A stretch of 64,000 nucleotides of DNA, taken from NCBI GenBank assembly GCA_003024785.1, contig PUQB01000443.1, forward strand, positions 1 through 64,000. The letters are read 5' to 3'. This DNA comes from Selaginella tamariscina (lineage: Eukaryota; Streptophyta; Lycopodiopsida; Selaginellales; Selaginellaceae). Position numbers and translations under genes: made by a program. The notes under the pieces were generated by a model that had not been told where the DNA came from, searched no databases, and saw nothing but the letters and a program-made list of their open reading frames with translations. Of the stretch, positions 46,229 to 56,487 are shown in pieces. Position 1 is the stretch's first letter. Each line of letters begins with the position of its first letter.

Positions 46229-47279
46229 GTACAGTGTTGGTTGCTTGGGCGAATTTCTCCTGCCCCTGACGGAATCTCCTCGTCCCTTGCCCAGGAGTGG
46301 CCATTGTGCGGCCCCCCTTACTGGTACCTCCTCCTAGTCCGTCAGCTCGTCGACGTCCAATTGCCTTCGCGTAGGTGGTCATCCCATGTGTACCCCGACC
46401 TTCCGAAGCCTTGGTTTTCATATTGGTAACCACCCTGGCCTGCTGCATCATCCGATCGGCTGAACTCCTGGTGCAGAGGTTGCTTATTGGCAATCGATGC
46501 CCCTCCTACAGGGCCTTTCGAATGAGGCTCTTCCTCCCTCTTTTCGGCAGCCACGGGCCCCTGCCTTACCCTGGTGGGTGACAGCGGCTCTAGGTTTCCT
46601 ACCTTACGTCCATCGTGGCGCTGGCCATGCTGGACCTCCAGCTCACGTCCCCCATCGTTATCCATGCTGCTTTCGCCACCTCGAGATTCCTGCCTCTGCC
46701 GCAGGTCTTCCCTTTCCTGGGGTTCTCCTATGCGGGTTTCCTCCCTCAGGGGTACTCGTCGAACACTTGTTTTGCTCTTTGGTGTGGGACTCATCATGGC
46801 CGTCACTTTCGCACGTCGAGAGGTGGAGGCTTCCATCGTCCAGCCATCCATCCACAATGCATCGTAGGTCATTGTTCGGCGAAGTCGCCCGTCCGAGTAC
46901 TGCTCATTCCCGCATGCTATTGTACCTGGACTAACGTCTGGATGTGTTGCGGTTTCTTCATATCCTTCTTCGTCGTCGATGGCGTGCGACCGCCTTAGCC
47001 GCTGCTGTACCGGGTTTACCACTGTCGGAGATTCGGTCATGCGATATTTTGCGTCATTCCTCGAGTAGGTGAGGAGGGGTCGATTGCAGCAACCGGGGTG
47101 CCTCGCTACCTTCCATCAACCTCCCTCAACCGGCCCGTCGCATTCTCCTGGCCAGCGATGCTCGTTGATCTCTAGTTGTTCGAACGAGTTAATCCCGGCT
47201 CTCCTCTCAGGCCGCAACTTTGCTTGCTAAAGTGAACTCCATCCGTGTGTACTATTTATGCCTCCGTGGTCGCCACAAA
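46229..47279 (-). pseudogene. Family 1 gag N-terminal region, inverted (copy 4)
   Basis: A long open frame (47040-46342, 232 codons) reads MTESPTVVNPVQQRLRRSHA, IDDEEGYEETATHPD, and later HQEFSRSDDAAGQGGYQYEN. This shows that the region between LTR and gag core is coding, not an untranslated leader. The protein is highly charged. It is cut at 46228 by family 2 sequence. Confidence 0.65.
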
Positions 47280-47961
47280 TGGTCGTTGGGACTCTGCAAG
47301 CCAGATGTGGTGCTTCCTATGAAGCCTCGGTGGTTGCTAGGACGCTGTGGATAGCGTCCAACCCCGGGGTCTGAGCTGACAAACCAACCTACCTCGGGAG
47401 TACTAGAAGGTGCTGAATGGCCTCTACCCGGACGCCACGAGGGTCCATGTACAGGGATGGGGGAGTTCTCCTGGGGTACCACTGTGTCGGTTAGTAGAGT
47501 GCGTTTTGGACCTAGGAGCGGAGCAAGAGGAGCATCACCGGTAAGATGGTGAACAAAAGGAGCATATGTTATATATATATCTAGTGCCTGATTGAGTACA
47601 AACTACCTCCAACAGGAAGCAAACACAAGACGCAAACTTCCTACCCAAAAAGACCCCGACCCACTACAGCCTTCCTGCATATATAGTGGGTCACCTAGCG
47701 CTAGACCCTAGGTACAGGTGGCACCTTCTTACTGGTTTTGCCGCGATGTGACAAAGTCCTATTTGTCTCATTTATGTGCCTCCCTCACGCGTGCTATCCT
47801 GCGTACCCTGGGTAGTTGATCCGAACGATCGGATCTACGACGCTTATGCCACCACCTGACATCAGTCATCATCAATCCCTACCTCCGGTAACTTCCTTAC
47901 TCGGCGCTTTGTCCCGTCGCTTGTCCGCGCCGACTGGTAGTTTACGGTGTCAGACCATGAT
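47280..47961 (-). mobile_element. Family 1 LTR, inverted; host of the 13-kb transposon's left flank
   Basis: It starts TGGTCGTTGGGACTC on the plus strand, with the TATA-like box near 47682 on the minus strand. Its outer (U3) end stops about a dozen bases short, at GTGTCAGACCATGAT, where the TIR element begins. Confidence 0.75.
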
Positions 47962-47965
47962 TGCA

Positions 47966-47987
47966 CGTTGTAACTAAAGTGGGCATG
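47966..47987 (+). repeat. Left TIR of the 13-kb transposon
   Basis: CGTTGTAACTAAAGTGGGC followed by ATG, preceded by TGCA. It is the reverse complement of the copy A end at 6358-6379. Confidence 0.8.
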
Positions 47988-48207
47988 ATACGTGAAAATG
48001 GGAATATAAAAATAAATTACTAATTAATACTTAAGTTTTAATTATTATTAATCATTTAATTAATATGTAATTAAGCCTTAAATATTAATTAATTAATTAA
48101 TTAATCATTCAATAACCTCTTAATAAGGAATATTCCTAAACTATCTTAGAATATTCATATATTCTAAAAATAGTTACAATAATGAAGAAATACTATCAAA
48201 CATAATT
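47988..48207. repeat. Left subterminal AT-rich region
   Basis: It contains a TTAA run (about 48082-48105) and GGAATATTCC / GAATATTC palindromes at about 48128-48165, mirroring the palindromes at the right end. No gene. Confidence 0.55.
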
Positions 48208-49335
48208 TTAAACACTCTCACGAATGCAATTGGGAGTTGCCATCCGTGTTAATACATAAGATGTAATAAGACCAGGTCTGCATAAAGGCTCATCTAAAGA
48301 ATGACGTTCCTTAAGAATAATATTATAAAGCGCCCGGTTGCTATTCTTCATTTTATAAAATTCAAAATCACGAGAAAGAAAAGCTTCAGGAAATGTATGA
48401 TACGGTGGATACTGCTCACAAAAATTTTTGAGATTCTTCTTTCTGAGGCACGTATCCAAGTAGTTCACTAGCTCATCCATGATATCAGTATCAGAATATG
48501 GATCGAAAGTGATTGGATGAATACAAGCAATGTTTTGGTTGAGCATAGCCTTATAGGAGAGTCGTCTACTACTAAGATATGTGCATTCTTCATTATCCTT
48601 AAGCGACTGATCTCCCATGAGTCCCAATTATTCTTTCATTCTTGAAAAGTAGGCTTGCTTTCCTTTCCTATATTGTGAAATTCGAAAGGTTTATAACATA
48701 TTCGCTGGTCAAAAATCCAATCTTTACGAATCACCTCTTCTGCAACACTACAATGTTTCTTAAGCAAATTCAACAGCGGTGTTAAGTTATGAATCTGCAT
48801 GCATGACCAAATCCCCACAAGCGCACCCATCTCCTTAAGCTTTTGAAAGAGACGATCCAAGCCTGGACGAAAAATAATATCATATCGAAATTTACCATGA
48901 CAAGGAATGAAATCTCCTTGTTTGATTTCTTTTTTCCTATCCTCAGGCCTTTGTCGATGAAGTAGAACACCATTGACATCCAACAACACAATATGGCCAT
49001 GAGTAACATGAGATAGCGTTGCGCTCTGAATACTTTGCAAAATCACTTGTTTGCTCCTTTCACATTTATCCGTTGCACTATCTCGTTGCCTATCCCTTCA
49101 TCATTTAATTTACATCATCCTTATAAGATTCAGATATTGCATGCGCTGAAGAAATTGATTTCGGAATTGAAGCCAATAAAAATGATGATGAAAAAACTGA
49201 AGTGGCCCCCATGGTAACGATGTTTTGAGCTGCATTATTATCCATTTCCACATGAAACTCTGTCATTCTGACATGTGGCACAAGAAATTGTTGCCCAAAC
49301 CCCTCTCTTACCTCATGCCAATGATGAAAATCCAT
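48208..49335 (-). pseudogene. FCP1/NLI-interacting-factor-like HAD phosphatase, copy B
   Basis: From 49335 the N-terminus is open: MDFHHWHEVREGFGQQFLVP, through AAQNIVTMGATSVFSSSF. A one-base loss near 49105 shifts the frame. From 49046 to 48636 the catalytic domain is open, with GHIVLLDVNGVLLHRQRP (the same D-V-N-G loop as copy A), FRPGLDRLFQKLKEMG and SCMQIHNLTPLL. Another shift near 48635 leads to the frame 48627-48208 with KAMLNQNIACIHPITFDPYS. In this copy the C-terminal extension is in frame with the domain, showing the protein originally continued past SRDFEFYK. About 155 bp encoding the final residues are deleted relative to copy A. Confidence 0.75.
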
Positions 49336-49547
49336 GTTTTCAATTGTTTCATTACATCTGCAAAATGATAATTAGCTGACCTTAAAATTATCAAGTATAT
49401 TATTTACCTTGTTAATGTGTGACCCATGTTTTGAACTAAAAGCTTCATTAATCCTTGAGAATTTATTTTCTGTACAAATATAAACGAAATATACAAAAAT
49501 GCCTTATGTTACACTCATTTACAACTATTCGTCACTCTACACATTCA

Positions 49548-51458
49548 TTAACAATTCTTCTTCGCTATTACCTTCTGAGTGAGCGAAGAAGGTCTAAGCC
49601 GCTTGTGAGATGGTTCAAGATCTTCTTCATCTTCTATTGATGTTTCCATGGGTAATGAAGTGTGCAAATGTTCTGTACTCCTCGAGATAACTTCCGGTCT
49701 AATATCTGATTGAAGTTCGTCCTCAGACTCCGACATTGAACCAGATTCGTCTTCAGAACTATCGCACTTATCTGGAGGGAACTTTTCAATACTCCTTTAT
49801 GGATTCGTTGGGTAGTCAGTTGAGAACCTATTATCCACTTGTTCAGTACTCAACCATGGTCTTATTCTTTTCAACGCAAATACACATGTATGCCGAAGGT
49901 AACACTCCTTCAAGACAGACCCCCTAGTGCAGTAGTCAAAAACCCATGCATCACTGTGAGGACCCCCTGATCAAGTTGACGATGCTCCATGCCGCTTGAC
50001 TTGTGATGTTTGGATAACGTTACATTGTCGAATACGTCACTCTCACCTATCGGTGTATCGGATGGAGGTTCGGGGCTGTTGGAGTGCAAACAGATGCCTG
50101 GCCAGTCATTTGGAAGTTCGAAACTGTTTGGCACATTCCTAACAACCAAGTGAACAACCGAATCAATGCACTTCAGATCAGCATCATTCATATAAAATCA
50201 TGTCCAACGATGTTTATTCTTCTTAGCAAAGGAGAAGGCAAAGGTATCGTGACATGAGCAAGAATCAAGAAATAAATACCTGAAAACGTAGATATCAGTC
50301 AAGAGTGCAAGTATGAATTCAATAATAAATAACTTCTTTGTACATGCTTGCACGGCTAAGTTTTTCCACCAAATCCTCTAGTGTCCTGTCTGTCAAAGGA
50401 TTTTTGACACCCGCCGATCCATCACGACAATTGAAACGGTTTCCTACAAGCAGTGATGGTACCCCATAAAGTCTCCGAATCCAACAACACATCTGTAGGC
50501 TTGTCGTGATTCGTAGCATCCTCCTTTATAAGGTTCAACTCGTTCTCCGCTACTGAAGGACTGCCGTAAGAGAAGGCGTCATCGCAATGTTCTCTTTTTG
50601 GCGTTGGTGTGCAATAGATTCTTGCCCAGATCTTCCGATTGATTCACCCATTCGACAAGCATATCATCATTGTCAATGCAAATATTTGTTGACCTCTTCG
50701 TATATTGAAGCTGAAATCCAACCCAGTTTGTGGCAGTGTATTCCAACCACTCCTTGAAGTGCCTGACCGTCTTCAACTCCATTGCCTTGAGATGAAAAGG
50801 AGAGTGGGCTGCTGTTGTTAATCTGTAATTTGCCATCAATCACCAAATCAGCTAAGACTTCCATCTCCTCCATCGTTGTCCATTTAAAGGCTTCAACCAT
50901 GTGAGCTTTGAAATCGTTGCTACATCCTTTATAGATTGAACAGACTTAGACTTCGGCGTCTTACTGGGTTTCTTTGCAGACTTCTCTGAGGGCTCCACTT
51001 CACTTGTCTGCTTCTTCTTCAGTATTCCTTTTACAAAGGATTCCATAATCCCCAACCATTTCGCAAAGATCCTATCCTCGGACAAGAAATCAACATCATC
51101 AAAAAGGATGTTTCCTTCCCGCCCACCTGGGCAAAATCAACTACTACAATTTCTTCAACTCTCTGAGAAAAAAGACAGATTAATATACCGGCGAGATAAA
51201 TCCCGCCCAAACAATTTGCTTACCCGGTAGTCTGCAGATTGTGTATTCCCTGCGGTAGCTCTTTGTGGTCGGTGAAGAGATTCCACCGGCTCGCGTGTGT
51301 TTGAACTTCTCCCATATTTTGCTGTTGTAGTGGTTGGTCTGCAGCGTCCATTCCGCCGATAACTTATGGTACTGCTCGATTGTGAGATTCGGCTTTGCTA
51401 AAAACGCCGATCTTTTTGTCAGCTTCTCACGGGTATGCTCGGAAAGTTTTGTTGCCAT
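49548..51458 (-). pseudogene. Unrecognised cargo gene 2, copy B
   Basis: It starts MATKLSEHTREKLTKRSAFL at 51458. The first intron again contains a GGCGAGATAAATCCCGCC palindrome (about 51190-51208) between splice-like borders. Blocks shared with copy A include EDRIFAKWLGIMESFVKG, KSVQSIKDV, EEMEVLADLVIDGKLQI and ADLKCIDSVVHLVVRNVPN. The acidic tail is MSESEDELQSDIRPEVISRS. A GTATTT..TTTTCAG segment near 50280-50325 may be a second intron. Frame changes are frequent. No known domain is recognised; conservation of the same blocks in two copies argues that it was a real protein. Confidence 0.5.
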
Positions 51459-51555
51459 CGTTCCTTTGTGTGTTCATCGAGAAGTCGTTGGGCTGCCGTT
51501 ATTGTTGCTGGCCACTAATGATGTAGTACTTGATAGATCTTTTATGCGCACAAAA

Positions 51556-52540
51556 TAGCATTATGTGGAACGGTGTAAGAATTGTCATCCTTCATCTTCT
51601 CCATGAGCTCAGCTACACGTTCCTAATTCAGTGGCCTGTAATTGAAGTTTGGGTTGACGCTGCAATACTTAACCCACACTGGTAAATCCTATCATCCAAC
51701 ATCATTTCTTTGTGGCTTATTGCAGCATGGGACGCCACAGGTGCAGCTGACAAAACGACTAATGATTTTCTTCTACGATCCGAATCAACATGTGTGATCT
51801 CCGATTGATGCTGTTCTAATGTTCCCGGCACACTCTTCCAGCTCCCGAAATTTGCTAAGCAAATTGAACGTGATCTGTAAAGAACCTGAGACCAAGCCAC
51901 CCTCTCAATCTTCTTTATGATGTCGCAGTGTTCTTTTTCAATGTGAAGAGGACGATTGCTCCACTTGCTAATTTTCTGTATTGTGAAGCAATATCTCCTG
52001 ACAATACACCTACTCGATGAGTCTGAAGATCTTCGAAGTAAACATCCAGATGGATCCCCTCCATAGATGGGCTTTGTTGAGTTGAAGAAGAACTCCAAGG
52101 TCAACATCATTAGTGAACACTGAACATCATTATCCACAAGTCGACAAAACCACCCGAAATTAATGTTGTAACTGGCGACCTTTGGATCCGAGAACGTGAC
52201 ATTGGATGGAACGAGGCATATGTGTCGAGCATCGTTCAATCTGGGTTCACAACATGCTTTCGGATGTTTGACTAGCAACCCACTTTCCATTGTTTTGCTT
52301 GTCCATGCGATGTGACAGAGGTTAGTTTGACAGCAACCATGGTTGTTCCAATGCGCTTCCCGTTTAGTTTGAAATATGGCCAAGTTGATTCCAGAATCCC
52401 CCTGCCCATCTCTTCTCCTGCTCTCGTCTTTAATGTCACCTCAATTCCACATCTGAATACAAAAATGATTAGTTCAAGCACATATCCGAGTATAACAGAT
52501 TTTATTTTAATTCTTACCCAGAATTTGACGACGACTCCAT
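51556..52540 (-). pseudogene. Unrecognised cargo gene 3
   Basis: Exon 1 is 23 nt (52540-52518, MESSSNS) with donor GTAAGAATT. The acceptor TTTTTGTATTCAG lies at 52453-52465 and the frame is kept into GCGIEVTLKTRAGEEMGRG, then STWPYFKLNGKRIGTTMVAV. After a frame change a 251-codon open stretch (52383-51628) contains LLVKHPKACCEPRLNDARHI, KVASYNINFGWFCRLVDNDV and LMMLTLEFFFNSTKPI. A protein-like block in another frame (GIHLDVYFEDLQTHRVGVLS) suggests at least two further indels. The end probably lies near 51556 (ERVAELMEKMKDDNSYTVP). It is just upstream of gene 2 on the same strand. I recognise no family. Copy A lacks it because of its truncation. Confidence 0.45.
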
Positions 52541-52854
52541 ACTAATGACTCGATCTTTGTTTAATAAATCGTCCTTCTGCAAAATAATACACTATGAACA
52601 CACACACTTGTATAAACCCCAAATATACAAAAATAATACACAGAGAGAAGTAGACGGAATTAATTGTCCAAAGCTCACCTTTGTGCTAGTCAAAGGAAAG
52701 ATAACATTTTTTTTAGAACCACCACAAATGTGAGCTCTGGACAGTTTTACATAGTTCTAGCTTTTACTCGAAATATTATGATAAGATGATAAAAGTAAAT
52801 AAAATGAGATATGCAATTTATATATACTAATACACATATATATTCACATGGAAG

Positions 52855-53541
52855 GTGCGGCGGGATTAATCTCGGCCACTCCTTCAATGCCTCCTGAAAG
52901 AGTGGGCGGGATTAATCTCGCCACCTTTCTGGAGGCCTTGAACGGGAGTGCGGAATTAATCTTGCCACCTTCTCGGTCTAAGAGAGAACTGGGCAGGATT
53001 TATTTGGCACACCCCTTCAGTGACTCCAGAAAGGAGACGGGATTAATCTCGCCCACCATGTAAGGGATGGTTAAATGAATTTCGCCACCCTTCCCCGTTC
53101 TCTCCATTGGTATGTTGTAAACCTTCTATGTCTCAGACAGAAACGTTTGGGATTGGTCCGACTCACCAATGGAGAAAAAAGAAGGGTGGCGGGATTCATT
53201 CTCAACAGGAGGCTTGAAGGCTCGGCGGGATTAATCCCGCCGCCCAGGGCCTTCACTCGGTCCCTATGCGGCGGGATTAATCCCGTCAGACGCCAATTCC
53301 CTACTCGAAATCGGGCGGATTAATCCCGCCGCCTAGGCCCTTTAGGCAGGCCTTTGGCGGCGGGATTAATCCCGCCTGATTCCGCACAGGCAGCGGGATT
53401 AATTCCGCCGCCCCGGCCCTTCAGGCAGCCAATGGTGGCGGGATAAATCCCGCCCGATCGCACAGGGCATGCGTACGCGGCGGGATTAATCCCGCCGCTA
53501 CACACGCTCACCATATAGCGGCGGGATTAATCCCGCCGCTA
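52855..53541. repeat. Palindrome array 1: about 15 units around GGCGGGATTAATCCCGCC
   Basis: Units recur every 35-45 bp in most of the array, separated by unrelated GC-rich spacers. The left units (52857-53090) are degenerate, for example GGAATTAATCTTGCC. The right units (53222-53538) are mostly perfect 18-bp palindromes. The array lies just upstream of gene 3, which is transcribed away from it. Confidence 0.9.
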
Positions 53542-53554
53542 CACACAACACACA

Positions 53555-53797
53555 GATATATACAGATTATACAGATACTAGTACACATAATATATGTATG
53601 TATACATAGGTATATATATATATATATGTGTATATGTATATCGTGTGTATGCGTGTGTGAAACAAAAATCATACAGATAAACAAACACACACACACACAT
53701 ATATATACAGGAGTGTGCGTGTGTGTGCGAGAGATACAATTAACAAATCAATAAAATTATACAGATACACACACACACACATATATATAGATAAATA

Positions 53798-53851
<54 letters not shown>

Positions 53852-53954
53852 GTGTGTGTGTGTATATGTATATATATATATCTGTGTGTGTATATGTATA
53901 CGAGTGTGCGTGTGTGCGAGAGATAGAGATCTATAGAGAAGAGAGAGAGAGAAG

Positions 53955-53995
<41 letters not shown>

Positions 53996-54073
53996 ATGTT
54001 ATGTGTGTGTGTGTATGTATACGAGTGTGCGTGTGTGTGCGAGAGATAGAGATCTATAGAAGAGAGAGAGAGG

Positions 54074-54107
<34 letters not shown>

Positions 54108-54290
54108 GTGTGTATATGTATACGAGTGTGCGTGTGTGTGCGAGAGATAGAGATCTAAATTATATTATTAAGATACACACACATATAAATATATATGTGA
54201 ATAAAAATAAATAAATATCACAAATAAACGCAGAGGAGTGTGCGTGTGAGAGAGAGAGAGAGATCTCACCTGTGTGAGAGAGAGAAGGAG
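53555..54290. repeat. Microsatellite block (TA)n, (TG)n, (GA)n
   Basis: It includes a (TA)n tract of about 50 bp at 53800-53849. Three longer units of about 100-120 bp carry TATACGAGTGTGCGTGTGTG and AGAGATAGAGATCT (near 53898, 54018 and 54119). No gene; the open frames here are read-throughs of the repeats. Confidence 0.85.
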
Positions 54291-54299
54291 ATTTCGCTG

Positions 54300-54540
54300 C
54301 CGCCGCCTTACAAACCCTAGGAATATACCAAAACCCTAAAAGGAATAGAATATATATTAACCCTAATCGAATATTCCTTTTAAGAATATACTTAAACCCT
54401 AAAAAGAATAAACTATAGATTCGCCCTAAACGAATATTCTTTCATTATATTATCAGCGTGTGCGTGTGCGTGGGTGTATCACATACACCCCAAGAATAAA
54501 TATCATGCAAGGGTTTAACACGTGTGTGTCCATGAGAGTG
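54300..54540. promoter_or_regulatory. Telo-box-like AAACCCTA cluster with AATATTC motifs
   Basis: ACAAACCCTAGG, AAAACCCTAAAAGG, TTAACCCTAATC and TTAAACCCTAAAAAG occur within about 120 bp at 54308-54405, next to GAATATTCC motifs. AAACCCTA telo-boxes are known plant promoter elements. Use as a promoter here is inference from position between divergent genes. Confidence 0.35.
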
Positions 54541-54629
54541 TTAAAGTTTCACATGCAGCGATACATATATACACACATAGTATTATACACATAGACATAC
54601 ATACATATTAGTATATATTAATATTAGAG

Positions 54630-55140
54630 AGACAGAGTACAGGATCATGTATGGTGTGTATGTATGAGAGAAGAGTGACAATACATATTATGGATCATGC
54701 ATGGTGTGTATGTTTGAGAAAAGAGAGACAGTACATATTTACATGGATCATGCATGGTGTGTATGTATGAGAGAAGAGTGAGAGTGTTAACAAATTAAAT
54801 TCATACACATTGGATATATTAGTACACACATATACATACACACGTGTATACACACAGACATACATACATATTACATGTGTAAATTCAATGTAGGGTTTAG
54901 GGTTTAGGGTTAGGATGGATCATGCATGGTGTTTATGTATGAGAGGAGTGAGTGTTATACACAGATATACATTATACATATTACATAATATTGTAACATC
55001 AGTACATATTATGGATCATGCATGGTGTGTATGTATGAGAGAAGAGACAGGCTACATATTATGGATCATGATCATGCATGGTGTGTATGTATGAGAGAAG
55101 GGATTATGCATGGTGACACTGTGTATGTATGAGAGAAGAG
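54630..55140. repeat. Interspersed repeat GATCATGCATGGTGTGTATG (seven units)
   Basis: About seven copies of GATCATGCATGGTGTGTATG followed by TATGAGAGAAGAG (near 54643, 54691, 54747, 54917, 55014, 55067 and a variant near 55103), with variable CACATA-rich spacers. No gene. Confidence 0.8.
54891..54914. repeat. Interstitial plant-telomere-like motif
   Basis: TAGGGTTTAGGGTTTAGGG continues to TTAGG, three units of TTTAGGG. It is too short to be a chromosome end but supports a plant origin. Confidence 0.7.
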
Positions 55141-55329
55141 ATAGAGTGTTAACAAATGAAAATCGTACACATTGCATATATTATATTAGTACACATATAT
55201 ACATACACACGTGTATACACACAGACATACATATATATTACATGTGTAAATTCAATGTGTTACATACACACACACTGAGTACATATAGATCATACATGCG
55301 TTGAACATGATGTTTTTCAATAAAGAAGC

Positions 55330-56242
55330 AACATATAATTTCTCAAGTTTGGTTTAGGGCAATGTGCATGTGTGTGCATATGTGTCTCTGTAAGTGCTTC
55401 TAATGCGTGTGCACATGTATATATAAATTTATGATTGTGTTTATATATAATATGTGCAAAACAAACATCGAATAATTAAGAAAATAATATTAATATACAC
55501 ACTATGAACATATTTTAAATTATACATAATAATATATGATTTTATCTAATATATAGCCATATATAGTTTTAATAATATATATTAATTTAATATTGATAAT
55601 AAGGTTTAACACTAGAATATTCTTGAAATAATAACAAATTAATTGAGAAAATCCCATTAATATATAGAATAATTACTGAGATAATTAAGAATAAGACTAA
55701 TTTAATTATGATAATCAGGTTTAATATTGGAATATTCTTTGAATATTAAGAAAAAAATAAAGAATATCCCATTAATAGTAGGAAATGTAAATTAATTACT
55801 CGAGTAATTAAGAAAATAATAATAATAAACAGACTATGAATATATTTTAAATGATACATAATAATATATCAATTTATTTATTGTATTATGTATATATATA
55901 TATAATATAAACTTAATAATATATACTTGAATATTAAGAATGTAGAATAATTACAAAAATTTCGTAATATTAAACAGCTTGAAGCACTTGAATGACATTA
56001 AATGCAATTTTAAAACACTCATTGGAATTGGAGAGTATATATGTCAGACTGTCGGTTATTTGTTTCAACTCATCTTAAATTTTCTTTTCTGTTATTTCAA
56101 AAATTTGAATTTCTGACATAAGTATTATCAGTCTGACATGTAAATTTGAAAATACATTTAATTTCCCACTCAAATTCAGATCTGGTTCTTTCTCCGGCAA
56201 GGGTTTCTTCATTTTCACTCTTCAGATTTTCTTTTTTCTTCT
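55330..56242. other. AT-rich central region of the transposon
   Basis: No gene. It is strongly AT-rich with scattered GAATATTC motifs (about 55615 and 55730) like those near the ends. The right part (56160-56240) becomes pyrimidine-rich, TTTCTTCATTTTCACTC and TTTTCTTCTTAG, as expected before an exon. Confidence 0.5.
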
Positions 56243-56324
56243 TAGTGATCAGCTCAGGAGCGACATTAAATTGGGTGCGCTATTGTTTATAGGAAAGCAC
56301 GGCGCCTTCAGTGCTGTTTACAAG
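56243..56324 (+). CDS. Candidate upstream exon (LGALLFIGKHGAFSAVYK)
   Basis: The segment lies between a strong acceptor (TTTTTTCTTCTTAG) and a strong donor (GTAAGTATT). One frame is open and reads DQLRSDIKLGALLFIGKHG then AFSAVYK. The GKxGxFxxVYK pattern recalls a protein-kinase glycine loop, but 27 residues are too few to assign it. The next good acceptor, TTTATGTGCAG at about 57412, would make array 2 intronic; the two frames do not join perfectly, so an indel or a different splice must be assumed. It could instead be a 5' UTR exon. Confidence 0.35.
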
Positions 56325-56487
56325 TAAGTATTATAAACAAATTTAGATATATTTATAAAGATTCACTCTCTTACATTCTCTCTTAAATTTTAGAATTTAG
56401 GGATTTAGGAATGCATTAGGATTACAATATATTCTGTTAGGGATTTATCCCGTTTAAATATACTTTTAACTTAATATTCTCGGTTAG

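Noticed and set aside
6384..47960. Host single-copy genes between the two transposon copies
   Set aside because: Every convincing frame belongs to a repeated retroelement or its fragment; none looked like a host gene.
53320..54150. Open frames in the palindrome and microsatellite blocks (for example [14 protein letters not shown])
   Set aside because: Simple-sequence read-through without coding signal.
54891..54914. A chromosome end or subtelomere
   Set aside because: Only three TTTAGGG units inside a mobile element; no terminal array.
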